Assembly (NCBI GenBank): GCA_019187195.1
Contig: JABAQT010000004.1
Span: 29,233-93,232, forward strand
DNA length: 64,000 nucleotides
Direction of reading: 5' to 3'
Source of the DNA: Bryobacteraceae bacterium
GTDB lineage: Bacteria > Acidobacteriota > Terriglobia > Bryobacterales > Bryobacteraceae
Made by a program: the position numbers and the translations under genes. Shown here piece after piece: positions 25,631 through 35,200 of the stretch (position 1 is the first letter of the stretch; each line of letters opens with the position of its first letter). The notes beneath the pieces were generated by a model. The model saw only the letters and a program-made list of their open reading frames with translations, ran no database searches and had not been told where the DNA came from.

Positions 25631-27727
25631 ATGGATGTCCGTGGAGTCCGGAGTTTGATTCTGTTGACCCTGATCGCGGTGGCCGCGCCCGCGCAACCGC
25701 GGCCGGGCACGGTGGCGCGTTATCGCATTGCGGGCGCGACGCTCCCGCGCGCTTCGGTGGTGACTTCATTCGAGCTTGCGGCGGGACCGCGCGAGGGGGA
25801 TAAGCAATGGGTTTCGCTGGCGGCCGTGAAGGCGAGCGGTGAGGAATTTCGCGTGTGGATGCTGGGAGTGGAATTTTCGCGCGCCCGCACGGACCGTTAT
25901 CTGTTCCAGGAGGGGCGCGGTGGCAAGCCGCGGGAATATCGCAATGCGCTCGACGGCCGCGCCGTGCTTCCTTCGCAGGGCGACTGGGGGATGCTGCCCA
26001 CGCCGGCGCTCACGTTTCCGCGGGGGGTCCACTATCTCGGCCACCGCTACGAGCGCGAATCCATCGAGCAGCGGGATCCGGTTGCGGCTCCGGCGGCGGA
26101 GGTGGTGACACTGCCGGACCTTCTGATCGGCCAGGCGAGCAACACCCGGCAGAAGGACGAGACGCGCCGTTATGACGGATCTGACTACGAACTGGTCCGG
26201 CTCGCGCGAGAGGATTACCGCCGCATGCGGGATGCCGGAATCACCTGCGTCCGCGTGGACGCGGAACAGGCGCGATGGGCGGACGAACTCGGATTGTACT
26301 ACTGGGGGGCAGGCAACAGCCTCCCCTTCCCGGAATCGCTCTACCGCAGCCAGTACCTGGGGCCGGCGCTCTTCCTCGATGAGCCGGCGGTGGGGACGCG
26401 AGATCACGCCGTGCGGCCGCGCTTCGCCAGGGATGAGGCGTTTCGCAAGTCGATTACGCCGGCGGCAATGTTCGAGGAGTTCCGGAGATATTTCGAGCAT
26501 GCGTTGCGGGAGGGCGCGCCGCGGTCGCTGATCAACGGCCTTCGCGCGCGGCCGGATGTGGATTTGGGCGATCTCGATTTCGAGCAGACGAATCTCTATA
26601 GCTGGGAGACGATGGTGAGTACGGCGGCCTATCAACTGTCGCGCGATCCGCGCGTGCCCGACGCGATGGTTTTCGAGCCGCCCGACCGCATCGGCACCCG
26701 GCGGACGCTGCCCGAAATGGATATGACCTACGGCGTCCAACTGCCGCCCGGCGATCCGAAGGCGCTGGCGGACATCATCTTCGGCTTTCTTCGAGGGGCC
26801 GCGCGGCTGACGGGGAAGCAGTGGGGCACGAGCATTTACGGAGCTTTCGAGCGCGCCGACGCGCCCTGGTGGCTGACGCACGCCTATGATTTGGGCGCCA
26901 CGCGTTTCTTTTTCTGGGACAACCATCAACTTGCCTGTGTGCCGTTCGGAGAGGTGCTGACGCTCTCCCGCCATCTGAGCGACTATGCGCGGTCTCATCC
27001 GCGACCGGATCCGGCGCGGCAGCGGATGGCGGCGCGGACGGCAATCCTGCTGCCGCCAGGCTACGATCTGGGTCATGTGCAGACCGGCAAGGGCAACATG
27101 TGGGGCGTTGGGGAGCTGAACCTGGAACGGAAGAACGCGTACGGCATTCCGTATCGCACGGTGATGAGCAACTTCTTCACGGAGATCGAGCGGTGTTTCA
27201 AGCTGGGGGCGTCCTACGATCTGTTGTGGGACTTGCCAGGGGCTCCGGCCAGCGGTTACGCGGAAATTGTCCGCATTCGAGAGGATGGGAAGGTGGAGGC
27301 GCGAGAGGGCGGGAAGGTGACTGTTTTCGATCGCGCGAGAACTCCACCGAGAACCGGCGGAGCGCCGCCCAAGCTGACCGTGACGCTTACTTCGAGCGCG
27401 GCAAGCGGCGTCACGCGGGTAACGGCGCGCGCCCTGGTCGAGGAGACCTCGGCGGCTGTTTACTACACCTACGGGGCGGACAATGAAGGGGTCTATCACA
27501 ACGCCATGGTGGCCTGGGAGTTGTATGGCCCCGAGGAACAGGATCAGCTCGTGCTCGTGCCCGAACAACGCAAGCCGAAGGTGGTGATGGATAAAGGGGG
27601 TGGAACCGTCGAGGTCCGGTTTTCGCTGGCGCGGCCGGGCTCGTACCGTCTGCGGGCATCGACGGTGGATGTGGAGGGGCGGACGGCAATCGTGTGGAAG
27701 ACAATCACGGTGGAGCCCGCTCCATGA
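25631..27727 (+). CDS. Secreted glycoside-hydrolase-like protein of unknown function
   Basis: A 698-residue secreted protein with signal peptide SLILLTLIAVAAPAQ. I do not recognise a named family. Residues about 20-150 look like a beta domain. The middle (about 190-470) has the rhythm of a TIM barrel with DAGITCVRVDAEQ, LGLYYWGAG, LFLDEPAVGTRDHA (an Asp-Glu pair at a strand end), LYSWETMVSTAAYQ and SIYGAFERADAPWW, as seen in retaining glycosidase clans. Residues about 580-698 form an Ig-like beta domain. Its stop overlaps the ATG of the next gene (ATGA). Glycan hydrolysis is inferred from fold-like features and context only. No Shine-Dalgarno is seen; a -10-like CATAAT lies 6 bases before the start. 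Confidence 0.8.
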   Translation: MDVRGVRSLILLTLIAVAAPAQPRPGTVARYRIAGATLPRASVVTSFELAAGPREGDKQWVSLAAVKASGEEFRVWMLGVEFSRARTDRYLFQEGRGGKPREYRNALDGRAVLPSQGDWGMLPTPALTFPRGVHYLGHRYERESIEQRDPVAAPAAEVVTLPDLLIGQASNTRQKDETRRYDGSDYELVRLAREDYRRMRDAGITCVRVDAEQARWADELGLYYWGAGNSLPFPESLYRSQYLGPALFLDEPAVGTRDHAVRPRFARDEAFRKSITPAAMFEEFRRYFEHALREGAPRSLINGLRARPDVDLGDLDFEQTNLYSWETMVSTAAYQLSRDPRVPDAMVFEPPDRIGTRRTLPEMDMTYGVQLPPGDPKALADIIFGFLRGAARLTGKQWGTSIYGAFERADAPWWLTHAYDLGATRFFFWDNHQLACVPFGEVLTLSRHLSDYARSHPRPDPARQRMAARTAILLPPGYDLGHVQTGKGNMWGVGELNLERKNAYGIPYRTVMSNFFTEIERCFKLGASYDLLWDLPGAPASGYAEIVRIREDGKVEAREGGKVTVFDRARTPPRTGGAPPKLTVTLTSSAASGVTRVTARALVEETSAAVYYTYGADNEGVYHNAMVAWELYGPEEQDQLVLVPEQRKPKVVMDKGGGTVEVRFSLARPGSYRLRASTVDVEGRTAIVWKTITVEPAP

Positions 27728-28848
27728 GGCGCAGAACGTTTCTTGGCGGCGCGCTCGCGGCTTTCGCCGGAGAGACGGCGCGGGTCGATAGCGACGGGAT
27801 GCTGTTGGTCGATGGGAGACGGACTTTTGTTCTCGGGCTGTATCAACTGCCTCGAGGTCCGGACGCCTGGCGGCGGGCGGCGGAAGCCGGATTCCATGTG
27901 GTTCATGCGGACGCGAAGCCGGACCAACTGGCTCAGGCGCGCGCTCACAAGATGCATGTGTGGCTCACGGCCGGCTCGAAGCGCGGGCCGCGGGACGAGA
28001 CGAGGATCAGGAAGTTTATCGGGCGGTGGAAACAGTCTCCGGAAGTTCTGTTTTGGGAAACCGAGGACGAGCCTTCGTTCGTCTGGAAGAAGCCGAAAGA
28101 GTTTCGCGTGCCGCCGGAGGTTATCCGGGAGACGTACCGGCTGATCAAGTCGGTGGATGCGGCGCGGCCGGTGTACCTGAACCATGCGCCCACGAACCTC
28201 GCCAGCACGCTGGCGCGCTATAACCCCGGCGGCGATCTTATCGCGACGGATATTTACCCCGTCGTTCCGCACGGAATTCGCGAATTGTACGCGCTTTGGC
28301 CGGACGGGCGGCAGGGGGATTTTCTCAATTCCACAATTTCACAGGTGGGTTCGTACACGGACAAGATGCGGCAGGTGGCGGGCCCGGGGCGGGGCGTGTG
28401 GATGGTGCTGCAGGGGTTTGCCTGGGAGATGTTGCGGGAGAAGGACCGCGATCCGAAAATGATCCGCTACCCGTCGCCGGCGGAGACGAGGTTCATGGCC
28501 TTCCAGGCGATTGTTCATGGCGCGGCCGGACTGCTGTGGTGGGGCCTTCACACCACGCCGGAGGGAGCGGGGTTGTGGGAAAGCATCGCGGCGGTTGCGC
28601 GGGAGCTGACGGGGCTTTCCCGGGAGCTGGCGGAGCGGCCTTTGCGGGCCGATGTTCAAATCGAGTACCACGACACCGGCCACAGCCTCGATCGCGGCAT
28701 CGAGTGGGTGTGCAAGCCGTCCGGGAAGGGCAGCGTGCTGATAGCGGTGAACGCGGACAGGAATCCGGTGGAAGTCACCATGCGGTCCGGCGGATGGCGG
28801 CACAGGGAGTTGTTCGAGCCCTTCGGAGTGAGGGTATTCCGTTCGTGA
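27724..28848 (+). CDS. Tat-exported TIM-barrel hydrolase-like protein, unknown function
   Basis: A 374-residue protein whose ATG at 27724 overlaps the preceding stop by four bases. The N-terminus MRRRTFLGGALAAFAG is a twin-arginine-like signal. The body resembles glycosidase TIM barrels: RTFVLGLYQLPRGPDAWRRA, VLFWETEDEPSF (an acid-rich strand end in the position of a catalytic acid), LIATDIYPVVP, FMAFQAIVHGAAGLLWWGL, then a small C-terminal beta domain. No exact family is assigned. Coupling to the secreted protein at 25631 suggests that the two act on the same polymer. Confidence 0.82.
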   Translation: MRRRTFLGGALAAFAGETARVDSDGMLLVDGRRTFVLGLYQLPRGPDAWRRAAEAGFHVVHADAKPDQLAQARAHKMHVWLTAGSKRGPRDETRIRKFIGRWKQSPEVLFWETEDEPSFVWKKPKEFRVPPEVIRETYRLIKSVDAARPVYLNHAPTNLASTLARYNPGGDLIATDIYPVVPHGIRELYALWPDGRQGDFLNSTISQVGSYTDKMRQVAGPGRGVWMVLQGFAWEMLREKDRDPKMIRYPSPAETRFMAFQAIVHGAAGLLWWGLHTTPEGAGLWESIAAVARELTGLSRELAERPLRADVQIEYHDTGHSLDRGIEWVCKPSGKGSVLIAVNADRNPVEVTMRSGGWRHRELFEPFGVRVFRS

Positions 28849-28854
28849 ATGATG

Positions 28855-28882
28855 TTGGCCGGCTGTGGCCATCCGGTACACT
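28855..28882 (+). promoter_or_regulatory. Candidate promoter of the arginase-to-oxidase gene run
   Basis: TTGGCC (28855-28860) and TACACT (28877-28882) are 16 bases apart. The -10-like element ends 8 bases before the arginase ATG, and no Shine-Dalgarno lies between, so a leaderless transcript is possible. Confidence 0.35.
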
Positions 28883-28890
28883 AAGACCTG

Positions 28891-29805
28891 ATGCGCCGCT
28901 CACATATCGCTGTTATTGGCGCGCCTCTCGACCTCGGCGCCGGACGCCGCGGCGTCGATATGGGCCCTTCCGCCATCCGTGTGGCGAATCTCGGCTCACG
29001 CATCGCGGGTCTCGGCTACGAGGTGGAAGACCTGGGAAACGTGGAAGTGAAACAGGCGGAAAGCATTCCCACGGGTGAATCGACGGCCCGCTATCTGCAT
29101 GAGATCGCGTTCACGTGCAGGCGCCTGGCGGCCATGGTGGAGAAAGTTCTCGCGGCCGGAAAGATGCCGCTGGTGCTGGGCGGCGATCATTCCGTCGCCG
29201 TCGGAACGGTTTCCGGCTTGTCGCGTCATTACCGGAAGAAGAAGAAATCCATCGGGGTGTTGTGGATCGATGCCCACGCGGACATGAATACGCCGGAGAC
29301 ATCTCCCAGCGGAAATGTACACGGCATGCCGCTTGCGTGCATCATCGGATACGGTCCGGCGGAGTTGACGAGGATTTACGGATACGATCCGAAGGCGGAC
29401 GCGCGCAACGTGGTGCTGGTGGGGATACGCGACGTGGACCAGCTCGAGAAGCCGCACGTGAAACAGTCCGGCGTGCACGCGTTCACCATGCGGGACATCG
29501 ACGAACGCGGGTTGCGCGCGGTGATGAAGGAAGCCATCGAGATCGCCTGCGCGGGGACGGAAGGTTTTCATCTGTCCTTCGACATGGATGCGGTCGACCC
29601 GCAGATTGCGCCCGGAGTCGGCACTCCCGTGCGCGGCGGCATCACCTACCGCGAAGCCCATCTCGCGATGGAGATTGTCAATGACTCCGGGCACATGCTC
29701 TCGATGGAGATGGTGGAGGTAAACCCGGTGATCGACGAACGGAACCGGACCGCCGAGCTGGCGGTGGAGTTGACGATGTCCGCACTGGGGAAGAGGATTC
29801 TGTGA
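28891..29805 (+). CDS. rocF: Arginase
   Basis: A 304-residue cytoplasmic ureohydrolase converting arginine to ornithine and urea with a Mn pair. The metal motifs are all present: GGDHSVAVG, WIDAHADMNT and SFDMDAVDP. SPSGNVHGMP (substrate binding) and the C-terminal MVEVNPVIDERNRTAELAVEL are as in bacterial arginases rather than agmatinases. Length is normal. It heads a long same-strand run; its stop overlaps the GTG of the D-alanine ligase gene. Pairing arginase with a peptidoglycan precursor ligase is unusual. Confidence 0.95.
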   Translation: MRRSHIAVIGAPLDLGAGRRGVDMGPSAIRVANLGSRIAGLGYEVEDLGNVEVKQAESIPTGESTARYLHEIAFTCRRLAAMVEKVLAAGKMPLVLGGDHSVAVGTVSGLSRHYRKKKKSIGVLWIDAHADMNTPETSPSGNVHGMPLACIIGYGPAELTRIYGYDPKADARNVVLVGIRDVDQLEKPHVKQSGVHAFTMRDIDERGLRAVMKEAIEIACAGTEGFHLSFDMDAVDPQIAPGVGTPVRGGITYREAHLAMEIVNDSGHMLSMEMVEVNPVIDERNRTAELAVELTMSALGKRIL

Positions 29806-30779
29806 AATTACGCGTGGCTGTCATCTACGGGGGAAGGAGCGGCGAGCACGAGATCTCGCTGCGCTCCGCCAAGTCCATTATTGAAGCGCTCGATCCGGAT
29901 CGGTATCACATCCTGCACTACCTCATTTCAAAGGAGGGACGTTGGTCTCCGAAGCCCATTCAGCCTGAGCCCGGCGCGAATGCTCACATCGACGTGGCGT
30001 TCCCCATTCTGCACGGCACTTTCGGCGAGGACGGCACGGTGCAGGGGTTGCTGGAACTGGCCGGGCTGCCCTACGTGGGGGCGGGCGTGTTCGCCTCGGC
30101 GGCCGCGATGGATAAGGACGCGATGAAACGTCTATGCCGGGAGCGTGGTCTTCCCGTGGTGGAGTACGTAGTGATGCCGCCGGGCAAGCCGGACCCGGCG
30201 CTGCCGCCGCAACATTTCTCCTATCCCATGTTCGTGAAGCCGGCCAATCTGGGGTCGAGCGTCGGCATATCGAAAGCCTCGAATCCGGGCGAACTCGCGG
30301 CGGCGCTCGAACTGGCGGCGCGGTTTGACCGCAAGGTGATCGTGGAGCGCGCCATTGTGGGAAAAGAACTCGAGTGCGCCGTCCTCGGCAACGAGGAGCC
30401 GGAAGCTTCCCTGCCCTGCGAGATCCTGCCTTCCAAAGAGTTCTACGATTACGAGGATAAGTACCTGCTCGACAAGGCGGAATGCGTCATTCCCGCGGAT
30501 CTGTCCGCGGCGGACACGGAAGAACTGCGGCGAATCGCGGTGGAAGCCTACAAAGCCGTGCAGTGCGAAGGCATGGCGCGAGTGGATTTTCTCCAGGAGG
30601 CGGCCACCGGCAAACTCTATCTGAACGAGATCAACACCATTCCCGGCTTCACCTCGATCAGCATGTTTCCCAAGATGTGGGAGCACAGCGGGGTTCCCAT
30701 GCCCAAGCTGGTGGACAAACTGATCGAACTTGCATTGGCCCGGCATGAGGCCCGAAAGAATCTGCGGTATTCCCTGTGA
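29802..30779 (+). CDS. ddl: D-alanine--D-alanine ligase
   Basis: A 325-residue ATP-grasp enzyme making the D-Ala-D-Ala dipeptide for peptidoglycan. It starts at GTG 29802, overlapping the arginase stop by four bases. Motifs: VIYGGRSGEHEISLRSAKSI at the N-terminus, FPILHGTFGEDGTVQGLLEL, PYVGAGVFASAAAMDK, FVKPANLGSSVGISK (ATP lid), and LYLNEINTIPGFTSISMFPK with the Mg-binding Glu/Asn. Length is slightly below the usual DdlA/B size but complete. The next gene starts inside its stop codon. Confidence 0.96.
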   Translation: MKLRVAVIYGGRSGEHEISLRSAKSIIEALDPDRYHILHYLISKEGRWSPKPIQPEPGANAHIDVAFPILHGTFGEDGTVQGLLELAGLPYVGAGVFASAAAMDKDAMKRLCRERGLPVVEYVVMPPGKPDPALPPQHFSYPMFVKPANLGSSVGISKASNPGELAAALELAARFDRKVIVERAIVGKELECAVLGNEEPEASLPCEILPSKEFYDYEDKYLLDKAECVIPADLSAADTEELRRIAVEAYKAVQCEGMARVDFLQEAATGKLYLNEINTIPGFTSISMFPKMWEHSGVPMPKLVDKLIELALARHEARKNLRYSL

Positions 30780-32224
30780 TGCCAACGCTGCTTCCAGCGC
30801 TGCTTCTGTTTTTCGCGGCCGACGTCAGCGAACTCGACCATCTTCTGAAGAAGTTCATCGATGTCTACGTGGCGGCGGACGAGAATGCGGCCGATCCGGT
30901 GAACCCGGAGCAGGCCATCTATCAGGGCGCGATTCCCGGCATGCTGCGGCGCCTCGATCCGCATTCCATCTTTTTTGATCCGGGGCAGTTCGAACAGCTC
31001 AAGGAACTCGAGAAAAGCACGAAGAAGGGGTTCGGCAGCGTCGTGTCGGTGCTTCCGGGACGTGTCATCTTTCTGCAGACGCTGCCGGGGACTCCGTCGG
31101 CGAAATCGGGGATCATGGCAGGCGATGAAATTGTCGCCATCAACAACATTCCCCTCTCGAGCCTCGATATGAATCAACTGGTGCAGTTGCTCACCGAGTC
31201 ACGGCAGCAGCAGGCGCGGGTCGATGTGAGGCGCGCGGGAAATGCCCGTCTGCTGTCGTTCGTGCTGACGCCGGAAGAAGTCGAATCTCCGGCTGTCGAC
31301 CGCGCGTTTCTTCTCAAGCCGGGCGTGGGGTTCGTGCGCATCACCAGTTTCGAGGCGGAGACCGGGCCGCAGCTTCAGCAGGCGATCGAGAAGCTGGGGG
31401 GAGACAAACTGAAGGCGCTGGTTCTCGATCTGCGCAACAATCCGGGTGGAATCCTGCCCGCCGCGCTCGACGTCAACAGCCTCTTTCTCAAGCCCGGAAC
31501 GAAGATTCTCACCATCCGCGGCCGCTCGAAGGAGACCGAGGAGGTGAAGGTGTCCGGCAAGGCGAAGCCCTACAGTTTCCAACTGGCCGTGCTCATCAAC
31601 GGCCGCACGGCGAGCGCTTCGGAGATCGTCGCCGGAGCGATTCAGGACCACGACCGGGGCGTTGTGGTGGGGGAGCCGAGTTTCGGCAAGGGCCTGGTGC
31701 AGGGTGTGTATCCGCTCTCCTCTTCCACGGGTCTGGCGCTCACCACCGCCTATTACTACACCCCCAGCGGCCGTTCCATTCAGCATCCTCTCACGGGGGG
31801 CCAACTCGATGAGGTGACGCGCGCAAAGCAGCCGGAATACAGAACGGACAAAGGGCGCATCGTGAGAGGAGGCGGCGGTATTCAGCCCGATGAAGTCATC
31901 TACCCGGAACCGGTAAGCCGTTTCCGCGCCGTTGTTGACGCCACGGGCATTCTCACAACCTATGCCACCAGCTACCTGCTGAAGAACAAAGCGGGCGAGG
32001 ATTTCGACGTCGCCCCGGCGATGCTCGACGATTTGAAAGTGTTTCTTTCGGAAAGCAAGATCCAGCCGAGTTTGAGCGAGTGGTCGCGCGAAAGGGATTG
32101 GATCACTTCCCGTCTGAAGCAGGAAATCCTCAATCAGGCGGCGGGTGTGGCCAAGGGGGACGAGGTGGAGTTTCGCCGGGACCCGGTTGTGCGCGGAGGG
32201 CTGCGCCTGTTAGGGATAGAATGA
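30779..32224 (+). CDS. S41 family C-terminal processing peptidase with PDZ domain
   Basis: A 481-residue protease of the CtpA/Prc family. It can start at GTG 30776 or ATG 30779; I use the ATG. A short hydrophobic N-terminus (LLPALLLFFAAD) suggests export. The PDZ domain lies at about 85-165 (FGSVVSVLPGRVIF, SAKSGIMAGDEIVAINN). The S41 core follows: GVGFVRITSFEAET, LVLDLRNNPGG, then the Ser-Lys dyad in RTASASEIVAGAI (Ser281) and GEPSFGKGLVQG (Lys304). The family trims or degrades periplasmic proteins from the C-terminus, often near cell-wall synthesis, which agrees with the adjoining ddl. It overlaps the next ATG by four bases. Confidence 0.93.
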   Translation: MPTLLPALLLFFAADVSELDHLLKKFIDVYVAADENAADPVNPEQAIYQGAIPGMLRRLDPHSIFFDPGQFEQLKELEKSTKKGFGSVVSVLPGRVIFLQTLPGTPSAKSGIMAGDEIVAINNIPLSSLDMNQLVQLLTESRQQQARVDVRRAGNARLLSFVLTPEEVESPAVDRAFLLKPGVGFVRITSFEAETGPQLQQAIEKLGGDKLKALVLDLRNNPGGILPAALDVNSLFLKPGTKILTIRGRSKETEEVKVSGKAKPYSFQLAVLINGRTASASEIVAGAIQDHDRGVVVGEPSFGKGLVQGVYPLSSSTGLALTTAYYYTPSGRSIQHPLTGGQLDEVTRAKQPEYRTDKGRIVRGGGGIQPDEVIYPEPVSRFRAVVDATGILTTYATSYLLKNKAGEDFDVAPAMLDDLKVFLSESKIQPSLSEWSRERDWITSRLKQEILNQAAGVAKGDEVEFRRDPVVRGGLRLLGIE

Positions 32225-35200
32225 TGCGCAGAAAGCCGGCCACGCCGCTCGCCGTGGCGGCGGCCGTACTGGGGTTGGTTGCGGCCGCGCCAAACAGGGA
32301 AGATCTCCTCTGGCAATACCGGAACCTGGGGAAAGCCTTCTATGAGAATCCGGCCACGCAAGCGCAGGCGGTGGCTGAATTCAAGAAAGCGCTGGACCTT
32401 GCTCCCAATTCCACCCGCGAGGCGCTCAACTACGGGTTAGCGCTGCTGCGCGCGGGCAGAACGGAAGAGGGGATCGCCGAACTCAAGAAGGCGCAGCGGC
32501 AGGATCCCAAGCTGCCGCACACGTGGTTCAATCTCGGCATTGCCTACAAGAAAGCCGGCGAGATGGAACAGGCCACCGCCATGTTCGAGCGCATGGGGCA
32601 ACTGGTTCCGGACGATGCGGTTACCCAGTACAACCTGGGCGTTCTCTACAAGCTTCAGGAGAAGCCGGCGGCCGCCATGGAGCGCTTCGAAAGAGCCGCG
32701 CGGTTGAACCCCAGCCTCGCCGCGCCGCACTTTCAGCTCTACAACGCATACCGTCTTGCGGGGAAGCGCGAGGAAGCAATGAAGCAACTGGCGCAATTCC
32801 AGGCTCTCAAGAAGGCGCAGGAGACATCGGGGAATAGCGAGGACATGGAATGGAACGAGTACGCCGAAATCTACGATCCCATTGATCCGTCCCTATCGGC
32901 CTTCGACGCCGCCGTTTCCACGCCTCCCCGATTCACAAAGCGAAGAATCGGTCCGGGCGTTGCCGGGGCCAAGGCTCTGGTCTGGAGCTTCGATAACGAC
33001 GAGCGCGCCGATGTGCTGGTGTGGAGTTCGACGGGCGGCCGGTTGTATCGCGGCGGCTCCGCTCCCGTGCCCTCTCCGCTGCTCGATTCGGGGCGGGCGT
33101 TCTTCGCCGGGGACGCCGATAATGACGGCTACGCCGACCTTTGCATGTTGACGGGCGGCGGGGCGGAGTTGTTGTGGAATCGCAAGGGTTCACTCGTGAG
33201 GGCTCCGCATGCGCTGGCCGAAGGAGCATTCGCGAAGGCCATCTGGACCGATTACGATCACGATTACGATCTCGATCTGCTCCTGCTTGGCGGGAAGACG
33301 GTGCTCCTGCGCAACCAGGGCAGCGCCGGGTTCGTGGACCGCACCGCCGATCTGCCGTTCGTCAAAGGGGAGGCAGTGGACGGGGTTAGCTTCCGCATGA
33401 TTCCCGACAGCAAGTCGAACGATATCCTGATTACTTACCGGGACAGGACCGCGGTTCTCTATCGCGACCGGTTGGCGGGCAAGTTCGAAGCGGTTCCGAT
33501 GCCGCTGATCCCAGCCGGCGCGGCGCGCCCGCTGGTGTGGGATTGGAACCACGACGGCGCGTTCGACCTCGCCTTCACGGCGGGAGGAAAGCTCCACCTT
33601 CTGGCCAACCAGCATGGCTTGTGGAAGGAGCAGGCCGCGCCCGCGCCCGCCGATGCCACCTTCTGCGACTTCAACAATCTCGGGGTGACCGAACTGTGTG
33701 GCGGCGGCCAGGTTCACCCGCTCATCGGCGCCGCGCGGAAGATGGAAGGTCTCGGCACACCGCTCGCAATCGCCGATTTCAACGCGGATGGCCGGGCCGA
33801 TGCCATCTCGGCCGATGAATCGGGAACCTGGCTGCACGAGAATGCGACGCCGGTGAAGAACCGCTGGTTCAGCGTGAAACTCGACGGCGTGAAAAACCTG
33901 AAGCTCGGGAGCGGCTCCGAGGTGGAGATCAAAGCGGGGCGCCGCTACCAGAAGAAGCTATATGAAGGATATCCGCTGCAGTTCGGCCTGCGCGGGTATC
34001 CGCTCATCGATACGGTACGCATTACGTGGCCGAACGGCCTCATCCAGAACGAACCCAGGCAGGCCGCGGGCCGGATCGCGGAATATAAGGAAGCGCAGCG
34101 GCTCTCGGGCAGTTGCCCCATGATCTATACCTGGAACGGGCGTGAATTTTCGTTCCTCACCGACGCGCTGGGCGGCGCTCCCCTGGGCGCGAGTTCCGGC
34201 GGCGGATATTTTCCGACCGATCACGACGAGTACGTTTTCATTCCCGGAGAGGCGCTTCAGGTTCGCGATGGCCACTATGATCTGCGCATCACGGAGGAGC
34301 TGGGCGAGGTCACCTATCTCGACCACCTGAAGCTGATTGCGGTAGACCATCCGGCGAACAGGGCAGTCTATTCGAACGACAAGTGGAAATCGCCGCCGTA
34401 CGCCGATTTCCGGCTCTATCAAACCGGCCGTCGCCTTGGCCCTCGAAGCGCGCGGGACGGCAGGGGAACGGATGTGCTCGCCCGCGTGCGTTCGCTCGAC
34501 GGGGTCTACGCGGATACCTTCCGCCGGACAATGTTGAACACCGCGGAGACACACGCCCTCGAGGTTGATTTCGGACCATCCGCTCCCAATCAAGGGGCCT
34601 TCCTGGTCCTGACCGGGTGGGTGGATTGGGCCGACGGGAGCACATTCCTCAAGCAGTCACAGGAACCCGGCAAAGCGCTCACCCCACCCTACCTGCAAGT
34701 CCGCGACGGCAAGGGCGAATGGCGCACGGTCATCGAGGACATGGGGATTCCTTCCGGCAAGACGAAGACCATCGCCGTGGATCTTTCGGGTAAGTTCCTA
34801 TCCCCGTCGCGCGAAATCCGGATTGTCACCAACCTGTGCGTCTATTGGGACGAAATCTTTCTCGGCGTGCAGACCGCGCGGCCGCGCATTCAGATGACGC
34901 GGCTCTCCGCCGTCCAGGCGGATCTCGGCTTCCACGGGTTTTCGAAACCCCTCATCCATCCGGAACGGCTCGAGCCGGAGAGGTTCTCATATAGCCCGGC
35001 GAGCGCCACCTCTTCCTGGAATCCCACGCCCGGGCGCTACACGCGCTACGGCGATGTGAAGATGCTGATTGAGAGCGTGGATGATATGTTTGTCATTATG
35101 GGCTCCGGGGATGAGTTGCGTGTCCGATTTTCCGCGCCCGCGCCGCCGCGGGAGGGATGGAAGCGCGATTTTCTCCTCTACGTGGATGGATGGGCGAAGG

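Larger units (their letters stand above)
25335..25798. repeat. Imperfect tandem duplication of a gene-start region (two units of about 230 bases)
   Basis: Unit 1 spans about 25335-25563 and unit 2 about 25565-25798. Both run from GAATGAGGGCG through CTACTCT, the CTCCGGCGG stretch and the ATGGATGTCC start to TGACTTCATTCGAGCT. The longest exact match is 50 bases (25429-25478 equals 25663-25712). Unit 1 contains the real 5' end of the PQQ dehydrogenase gene; unit 2 contains the real 5' end of the gene at 25631. So the duplication copied both gene starts, and each unit keeps one live start. Confidence 0.9.
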
